DNA of 64,000 nt, taken from JAWKJY01 sp041393535 (lineage in GTDB: Bacteria; Actinomycetota; Thermoleophilia; Gaiellales; Gaiellaceae). Below are positions 58,958 to 64,000 of this stretch, in pieces. The DNA lies in NCBI GenBank assembly GCA_041393535.1, contig JAWKJY010000003.1, positions 558,001-622,000 on the forward strand. The letters are read 5' to 3'. Every line of letters begins with the position of its first letter. Position 1 is the stretch's first letter. The position numbers and the translations under genes were made by a program. The notes beneath the pieces are model-generated. The model ran no database searches. It was not told the origin of the DNA and worked only from the letters and a program-made list of their open reading frames with translations.

Positions 58958-59047
58958 TTACCTGACGAGCGCGTCGAAGAGGAGGAACCCGCCGTAGATC
59001 CCGGCCGTGATCGCGCAGCCCTGGAGGACGATCAGGAAGGCCCGCAC
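58958..59047 (-). CDS. 29-aa single-pass membrane micropeptide downstream of the SHOCT protein
   Basis: GTG at 59045-59047 follows the SHOCT-gene TGA with no gap (TGAGTG), stop TAA at 58958-58960. The peptide MRAFLIVLQGCAITAGIYGGFLLFDALVR in two parts (MRAFLIVLQGCAITAG and IYGGFLLFDALVR) is one hydrophobic helix ending in Arg. Direct abutment to a membrane-protein gene suggests reinitiation and a helper subunit. Too short for standard gene calling; needs proof. Confidence 0.4.
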   Translation of the reverse strand: MRAFLIVLQGCAITAGIYGGFLLFDALVR

Positions 59048-59785
59048 TCAGCCGCCCCGGGGCTCGTCGAGGAGCTGGCGCTTGGCCTCCTGGAACTCCA
59101 TGTCCGTGAGGATCCCGCGGTCGCGCATGGCTGCGAGGCGCTCGAGCCGCGAGACGAGATCCGCGTCGCGGCCACCAGGAGTCGGCTGCTCGGCGGGCGT
59201 CGCGCGCGGTGCGCCGCGCGGTCGCAGGACGACCCTGGCGCCCCGGGCCGCCGAGCGTGTCGCCGTCGCGACGGGCCTGGGCACGGCAGGCGGCGGCTGG
59301 CGGCCAAGCCCGTCGTCGCCGAGCAGGACGTGCTCGCGGGTCTTCGGGTCCCGGAGGACGAGCAGCGGCAGACCGCCCATCAGGCCGAAGACGACGGCGC
59401 AGACGAGCATGCCCGCGCTGCCCGCGCCGCCGTTGTGGATGCCGTAGTCGAGGAAGTTCCAGCCGAGCGTGAGGAAGAGCGCCGGCCAGGCGAGCGCTGC
59501 CAGGTGCGGTCCCTGCGGGAGGTTGCCGAGCAGGTAGAGGCCGAGGCTGAGCAGCCCGAGCCAGATCGCCACGGGAACCACCCAGGCCCCGGAGGGGCAG
59601 GGCTGCGCCGACACGAACGGGCCGCCGGAGGCGCAGGAGCCGCCGACGTCCATGACGGAACGCATTCCGAGCGAGAGCATCGTGAGCCACATGCAGAACC
59701 CGCCGAGCCCGACGAACTGGAGGACGAGCTTCCTGACCAGGCGCGCCCTCGGGACGGCCGGCTCTGCGGCCGAGATGACCGTCAT
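59048..59785 (-). CDS. SHOCT-domain membrane protein
   Basis: 245 aa. Four predicted transmembrane helices (around residues 18-38, 60-80, 85-105 and 118-140), a Pro/Arg-rich linker and a C-terminal SHOCT motif, DLVSRLERLAAMRDRGILTD-MEFQEAKRQLL. SHOCT is a short oligomerisation-type domain often at the C-terminus of small membrane proteins. ATG at 59783-59785; divergent from the asparaginase. Function unknown. Confidence 0.72.
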   Translation of the reverse strand: MTVISAAEPAVPRARLVRKLVLQFVGLGGFCMWLTMLSLGMRSVMDVGGSCASGGPFVSAQPCPSGAWVVPVAIWLGLLSLGLYLLGNLPQGPHLAALAWPALFLTLGWNFLDYGIHNGGAGSAGMLVCAVVFGLMGGLPLLVLRDPKTREHVLLGDDGLGRQPPPAVPRPVATATRSAARGARVVLRPRGAPRATPAEQPTPGGRDADLVSRLERLAAMRDRGILTDMEFQEAKRQLLDEPRGG

Positions 59786-59915
59786 GTGCGCATCACGCGG
59801 GGATTGTGCCGGCCGGTGCGGTCGCCAGGGCTCGACGGCGGGCCCGGCAGACGGGCGGTCGCCCGTCGACTGCGACGGCAGCCGCAGTCGACGGCCCGGG
59901 GAGCGGTGCGGGTCG

Positions 59916-59921
59916 TAGAAT
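59916..59921 (+). promoter_or_regulatory. -10 box giving a leaderless asparaginase transcript
   Basis: TAGAAT followed by 7 nt and the ATG at 59929, so the transcript should start at or within a base of the start codon. No ribosome site is present, in agreement. Confidence 0.5.
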
Positions 59922-59928
59922 CGCCGCC

Positions 59929-60912
59929 ATGTCGCAGCTTCCCCGCATCCGCGTGCTCGCCATGGGCGGCACGATCTCATCCACCGCGGCCTCCCCCGGC
60001 GGCGAGGCGAGCCCGACGCTCCGCGCCGCCCAGATCGTCGAGAGCGTGCCCAACCTCGGCCGCATCGCGCAGATCGAGGCCGGAGACATCGCAACCGTCG
60101 CCAGCTTCGCGGTCACGCCCGCCCGGATGCTCGAGCTCGCGCGCGAGGTCGAGCGCGCGTTCGCCGAGGGCGTCGACGGCGTCGTCGTGACCCACGGGAC
60201 GGACACGATCGAGGAGACCGCCTACGCGTTGGCGCTCTGCATCCCGCGCGGGAAGCCGGTGGTCGTGACGGGCGCGATGCGCAACCCGAGCCTGCCCGGG
60301 GCCGAGGGCGCCGGCAACCTGCTCGACGCATTCCTCGTGGCGGCCCACCCCGGCGCCGGCGCGCTCGGCACCGTCGTCGTCCTGAACGACGAGATCCACG
60401 CAGCCCGCTTCGCGACCAAGGCGCACTCGACGCGGTTGTCGACGTTCGTCTCCGCGGGTGCCGGGCCGATCGGCGAGGCGATCGAGGAGCGGGCCTACCT
60501 GTGGTTCGCGCCTCTATGGGAGGACCACCTCGGCTTGCCGGAGTCGCTCGACGGGGTGGACGTCCAGCTCGTCAAGCTCGCCGCCGGCGTGGATGCGACG
60601 CTGCTCGAGGCGGCGGTCGCCCGCCGGCCGGGAGCGATCGTGATCGACGGCTTCGGCGGCGGGCACGTGCATGCGCCGCTCCTGCCGGCGCTCGACCGTG
60701 CGGTCGCGGAAGGCATCCCCGTCGTCGTGGCATCCCGCGCGCTCGCCGGTCGCACGCTCGAGCGGACGTATCGCATCGAAGGCGCCGAGACGGACCTGAT
60801 CGACCGCGGCGCGATCATGGCCGGGCACCTCTCGGGGCCGAAGGCGCGGCTCAGGCTGCTGGTCGGGCTCGCCCTGGGCCTGGACGCTCGGTCGCTGTTC
60901 CCGGTGCCGTAG
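59929..60912 (+). CDS. Asparaginase (type I/II fold)
   Basis: 327 aa. Hydrolyses L-asparagine (and perhaps other amides) to aspartate and ammonia. First catalytic Thr 15 in MGGTISS, second pair Thr 91/Asp 92 in VTHGTDTIEETAY, Lys in ATKAHSTRLSTF. No signal peptide, so cytoplasmic. The last 62 nt overlap the 3' end of the convergent EAL-HDOD gene, an arrangement that lets the two transcripts pair. Confidence 0.92.
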   Translation: MSQLPRIRVLAMGGTISSTAASPGGEASPTLRAAQIVESVPNLGRIAQIEAGDIATVASFAVTPARMLELAREVERAFAEGVDGVVVTHGTDTIEETAYALALCIPRGKPVVVTGAMRNPSLPGAEGAGNLLDAFLVAAHPGAGALGTVVVLNDEIHAARFATKAHSTRLSTFVSAGAGPIGEAIEERAYLWFAPLWEDHLGLPESLDGVDVQLVKLAAGVDATLLEAAVARRPGAIVIDGFGGGHVHAPLLPALDRAVAEGIPVVVASRALAGRTLERTYRIEGAETDLIDRGAIMAGHLSGPKARLRLLVGLALGLDARSLFPVP

Positions 60913-62110
60913 CCTCGTCGTCGCCGCGGAGCGATCCGGCGGCATCCGCCGACCAGGCGAGCGCATCGACGTAGGCGTCCGCGACCGCCGTACCGAGCCC
61001 GCCCTCGACGGAGTCGCCCCGCTCGAACGCCTGGACGGCACGCAGGATCTGGCCCTCGACGCCCTTCCCCTCCAGGATCGCGGCGCGAAGTCGAGGCGTG
61101 AGCGGGAGCTGCGCGAGCGTCTCGTCGATCGGCGCATCCGCGAGCGCGTCCGCGACCGAGAGCAGCCCTGCGACGAAGGCCTCCTCCGGGCTTCCACCCC
61201 GGGTCGATCCGGCGACGAGCTCGCAGGTGCGCGCCCGGACGAGCGCGAGCACCATGAGCTCGGGCGGCTTCCCGGTCAGGCCGGCGAGCACGACCACGGT
61301 CGCCCAGCGCCGCACGCTCGTCTCGCCGAGCAGCACGAGCGCGTCCCGGATCGACCTGACGGGGCGGGGGAGCGAGAAGAACGCCGAGTTCAGGTGCCGC
61401 AGCAACCGGTACCCGAGCGCCGCGTCCTTGTGGATCTCGGACTCGATGCGGTCGAGGTCGAGCTCGGAGGATTGCAGCACCGTCGCCAGGCGCAGCGTCG
61501 CGAGCGGGCCGGCCCGCATGGTCTTCCCCTCGACGGGAGCCGGGCGCGCGAAGAAGTACCCCTGGAACAGGTCGAACCCCAGCTCGAGGCACCGTGCGTG
61601 ATCCGCCTCGGTCTCGACCTTCTCGGCGAGGAGCGTGGTGACGAACGGGCGCAGCTCGCCCAGCAGCTCGCGGAGCTCGTCGTCGCCCCGGCCCATCACC
61701 TCGACCTTGACGACGTCGGCATGGGGGAGGAAGGCGTGCGTCTCGTCGTCGTGGACGAAGTCGTCGAGCGCGATCTCGTATCCCGCAGCACGCAGCTCGC
61801 CCAGCGCCGCGAGCACGTCGGGGGTCGGGTGCACGGTCTCGAGGATCTCGAGCGTGACCCGCTCCGACGGCAGCGCGAGAGCGAGCCGGTTCACGAGGAA
61901 CGACTCGCCGACGTTGACGTACGCTCGCCGTCCGCCGACGACGCGGTCGAGCCCGATCTCCATCAGGCAGTCGACAAGCACGCGCGCGGACGCCACGTCG
62001 TCGTCGGGTCGCTGGCCGCCGGGGGCCGCCTCGTCGGCGTCGCCCGCGCGGAACAGGAGCTCGTAGGCGACGACGCGCCCGCGGCGGTCGAAGATGGGCT
62101 GGCGCGCCAC
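60851..62110 (-). CDS. EAL-HDOD signalling protein (YuxH-like)
   Basis: About 419 aa. EAL-related N-terminal half: ARQPIFDRRGRVVAYELLFR (EAL is ELL), VTLEILETV, IALDDFVHDD, VVKVEVMG, LLAEKVET and LFQGYFFARP; C-terminal HDOD domain from about 200 (LRLATVLQSSELDLDRIE, HKDAALGYRLLRHLNSAFF). Such proteins sense or bind c-di-GMP or regulate partners and often lack enzyme activity. Start uncertain: GTG 62108-62110 places the protein one residue before ARQPIF; GTGs at 62167 and 62185 are in frame and give Arg-rich extensions. C-terminus overlaps asparaginase. Confidence 0.83.
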   Translation of the reverse strand: MARQPIFDRRGRVVAYELLFRAGDADEAAPGGQRPDDDVASARVLVDCLMEIGLDRVVGGRRAYVNVGESFLVNRLALALPSERVTLEILETVHPTPDVLAALGELRAAGYEIALDDFVHDDETHAFLPHADVVKVEVMGRGDDELRELLGELRPFVTTLLAEKVETEADHARCLELGFDLFQGYFFARPAPVEGKTMRAGPLATLRLATVLQSSELDLDRIESEIHKDAALGYRLLRHLNSAFFSLPRPVRSIRDALVLLGETSVRRWATVVVLAGLTGKPPELMVLALVRARTCELVAGSTRGGSPEEAFVAGLLSVADALADAPIDETLAQLPLTPRLRAAILEGKGVEGQILRAVQAFERGDSVEGGLGTAVADAYVDALAWSADAAGSLRGDDEATAPGTATERPGPGRARPAA

Positions 62111-62844
62111 GCTCGTCCGGCGCCGGGCGCGGTCGAGGGAACCCTGCTCGCGCGCGATCCGTGCCACGGCCCGCGTAATCGGCACGGGCCGTCGTGGTCT
62201 GAACGGCTCGGCGACGCGGTGGGGGCGGCCCGCGGTCGTGGCCGTCGATCGCAACGAGGAGCCGAGCTCCTCGCCAACGGCGCGAGTCGACCCGTGCCGG
62301 CGCGGAGGCCCGGGCTGTCGGAGGGGTCGGCCCCGGCCGGGCGGGGGCGCCCTGCGCCCCGCGCGCCCGGGCCGGCGCATGGACCGCGGCGCCTCGCTGC
62401 CGGCGCGAGCCGGGCATGCGACCCCGACCCGGGTCGGGGCAAGACCGGAGTCCCTGCTCCGGCCGACCGTGACCGAGTGCCGGGGAGCGCCGGACGCAGC
62501 CATGCGCCGCCCGATCACCAGACGACGTCCCGGATCGGTCGCAGCGCTGGCCCGGCGGACGATGCACGGCCGCCTCGCAGTGACTTCCGAGGCCTGCCCG
62601 AAACACGCAATGTCCACTCGAGATCGAGGTTCGGGCGTCGGGATCCGGAGCGGCGAAGCGCGCAGGGGGGCGGGGCGCGGCGCAGGCCACGCGACCGGTG
62701 GCGAGCCCGTCCCGGGCCCGGCCGAGCTCGCCCGGGGCGGGCCGCCGCGTCGTCCGTCGAGCGTGCAGTGGTACGGCGCGCGCCGTCGACGGGAGCTCTG
62801 CCCGCGGCGTACGCTCCGCTGCCCGGTGGCGCACCGCGTGTCGG
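62111..62844. other. Gene-free stretch of about 730 bp with palindromes
   Basis: No reading frame here has convincing composition; long open frames on both strands are Arg/Pro-rich shadows. Structure seen: an 18-bp perfect palindrome CCCCGACCCGGGTCGGGG (62422-62439), followed at once by a hairpin CCGGAG/CTCCGG (62445-62462). A long leader or non-coding RNA between the two divergent genes is possible but I recognise no known family. Confidence 0.4.
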
Positions 62845-62870
62845 CCGGCGACCTACCGGCGACCTAAGAT
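62845..62870 (+). promoter_or_regulatory. Tandem 11-bp repeat and -10 box before the CoA transferase
   Basis: CCGGCGACCTA twice in direct tandem (62845-62855, 62856-62866), one helical turn apart. The second copy runs into TAAGAT (62865-62870), a good -10 box. Seven nt later a GTG begins a 13-codon mini-ORF. Confidence 0.5.
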
Positions 62871-62876
62871 GCGGGC

Positions 62877-62918
62877 GTGACCGGCGGCCGCGAGACGCGC
62901 GCGCGAGGGCGCGCCTGA
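62877..62918 (+). CDS. Putative leaderless 13-aa mini-ORF before the CoA transferase
   Basis: GTG at 62877 is at the predicted transcription start; the peptide VTGGRETRARGRA ends with TGA 1 nt before the GTG of the CoA transferase. It may feed ribosomes to the main gene. Very short, so only suggestive. Confidence 0.25.
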   Translation: MTGGRETRARGRA

Positions 62919-62919
62919 C

Positions 62920-64000
62920 GTGGCGCCCCTCGACGACGTCCGCGTCCTCGAGCTGACGCACTATCTGGCCGGGCCGTACTGCACCGCCTTCCTCTCCGAC
63001 CTCGGGGCCGACGTGATCAAGGTCGAGTCGCCCGAGCACCCGGATCTCGGCCGGAACATGCCGGGAGCGAGGGTGGCGGGCGAGACCGCGTACTTCCACC
63101 AGTTGAACCGCAACAAGCGGTCGGTCGCGCTCGACCTCAAGCAGCCGGCGGGCAGGGCCGCCTTCCACCGGCTCGTCGCGACCGCGCACGTGGTCGTCGA
63201 CAACTTCCGCGTCGGCGTGACCGAGCGGCTCGGCGCCGATCAGGCGACGCTGCGGGGTGTCAACCCCCGCCTCGTCACCTGCTCGCTCACGGGCTTCGGC
63301 GCCACCGGCCCGAAGCGCGACCTGCCGGCGTACGACTACCTCGTCCAGGCGCTCTCCGGGATGATGAGCCTCACCGGCGATCCCGGCGGCAAGCCGACGA
63401 AGTACGGGATCTCGATCGTCGACCACACGTCCGGGCTCATGGGCGCGTTCGCGATCCTCGCCGCGCTGCGCCAGGCCGAGCGCACGGGGGAGGGCTGCCA
63501 CGTCGACCTCGCCCTGCTCGACTCGCACGTGCACATGCTCACCTACCTGGCCGCCGACTACCTCAACGGCGGCCTCGTGCCCGAGCGGTACGCGGACTCC
63601 GCCCACCCGTACAACGTCCCGTCGCAGCGCTTCTCGACGGCGGACGGCGATCTCGTGATCATGCCGATGGCCGACCACATGTGGCGGGGACTCTGCGCCG
63701 CGCTGGAGCTCCCCGAGCTGGGCGAGGATCCGTCGCTCGCCACGGCGCACGGCCGGCTGGAGCAGCGCGAGCGCGTCGTGTCCCGGCTGGCCGAGGCGTT
63801 CCGCACGAGGCCGACCGCGGAGTGGGTCGAGCTGCTCCATGCTGCCGGCGTGCCGGTCGCACCGGTCAACACGGTGCCCGAGATCCTGGCCGACGAGCAG
63901 GTCGCCGCCCGGGGCCTGATCGTGGACGCCGACGGCGTCAAGGTGCTCGGCAACCCGGTGCGGATCTCGGGCCACGAACAAGGGCCGTGGCGGCGTGCAC
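62920..64000 (+). CDS. CaiB/BaiF family III CoA transferase, cut by window edge
   Basis: 360 codons visible, open at the right edge. Moves CoA between carboxylic acids. N-terminal VRVLELTHYLAGPYCTAFLSDLGADVIKVE (in pieces), NKRSVALDLK, catalytic Asp about 168 in GISIVDHTSG, and the YFHQLNRNKRS region are typical. GTG at 62920 chosen because it gives the standard PLDDVRVLEL start; GAGGG lies 10 nt upstream. The acyl donor and acceptor are unknown; a partner enzyme may lie beyond the edge. Confidence 0.9.
   Translation, partial: MAPLDDVRVLELTHYLAGPYCTAFLSDLGADVIKVESPEHPDLGRNMPGARVAGETAYFHQLNRNKRSVALDLKQPAGRAAFHRLVATAHVVVDNFRVGVTERLGADQATLRGVNPRLVTCSLTGFGATGPKRDLPAYDYLVQALSGMMSLTGDPGGKPTKYGISIVDHTSGLMGAFAILAALRQAERTGEGCHVDLALLDSHVHMLTYLAADYLNGGLVPERYADSAHPYNVPSQRFSTADGDLVIMPMADHMWRGLCAALELPELGEDPSLATAHGRLEQRERVVSRLAEAFRTRPTAEWVELLHAAGVPVAPVNTVPEILADEQVAARGLIVDADGVKVLGNPVRISGHEQGPWRRA

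Noticed and set aside
62186..62844. Protein-coding gene or c-di-GMP riboswitch in the 730-bp gap
   Set aside because: Frames are Arg/Pro-rich with no motif, and the GEMM core sequences are absent.

Overview
The window is about 64 kb of very GC-rich (roughly 70% or more) chromosomal DNA from what looks like an actinobacterium. Support comes from GTG/TTG starts, 4-nt ATGA/GTGA gene overlaps, TAnnnT -10 boxes directly followed by start codons (leaderless genes), a GTP-type PEP carboxykinase and many FCD-GntR, IclR and branched-chain amino acid ABC genes. A deep-branching soil lineage such as Thermoleophilia is my guess, not something shown. No rRNA, tRNA, CRISPR array, insertion sequence or phage gene was seen.

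Layout. 1-1.6 kb: 3' part of a GAF sensor kinase. 1.8-13.5 kb: hydantoinase/oxoprolinase pair hyuA-hyuB, an M20 hydrolase, a complete Liv-type ABC transporter and an amidohydrolase with an internal stop. 13.6-19.3 kb: PEP carboxykinase, a coiled-coil/OmpA-N-like/small-GTPase module, and a hybrid histidine kinase. 19.3-23.1 kb (minus): NmrA-like protein, creatininase-family hydrolase, amidase, IclR regulator. 23.2-36 kb: a long plus-strand operon with a fused carboxyltransferase, a second hyuA-hyuB pair, a three-subunit molybdenum hydroxylase and an acyl-CoA synthetase, followed by a racemase-fold protein without its usual cysteines and two tandem cupins. 36-41 kb: aminotransferase, DUF1116 protein, GCS2-type ligase, aspartoacylase-like protein. 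41-45 kb: secreted trypsin-like protease and a secreted HExxH/VWD protein. 45-53 kb (minus): SRPBCC, SnoaL, two cyclases, a thiol dioxygenase, a PaaK-like CoA ligase, and a B12-dependent acyl-CoA mutase whose active-site residues match 2-hydroxyisobutyryl-CoA mutase, divergent from an FCD-GntR regulator. 53-64 kb: membrane-anchored protein, EamA transporter, third cyclase, two dehydrogenases, SHOCT protein plus a 29-aa membrane peptide, asparaginase, EAL-HDOD protein and a partial CoA transferase.

How it works together (inference): most genes fit uptake and opening of cyclic amides, lactams or N-heterocycles (Mo-hydroxylase, hyuAB, cyclases, amidase, creatininase, asparaginase), CoA activation, and entry to central metabolism. 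Identical GAAC-N5-GTTC inverted repeats precede the transporter, the carboxylase-hyu-Mo operon and the creatininase operon, suggesting one IclR regulon. A second circuit is the mutase/GntR pair with TTGG-N5-CCAA operators in both promoters.

Most notable: (1) two copies of a conserved promoter plus a leaderless 56-57-codon mini-ORF whose first 22 codons differ mainly at third positions, each running into a downstream gene start; (2) the HCM-type mutase; (3) the IclR-like operator set. Ten genes carry a stop or 1-nt frameshifts, most likely draft-sequence errors, so frames between about 13 and 54 kb should be treated with care.
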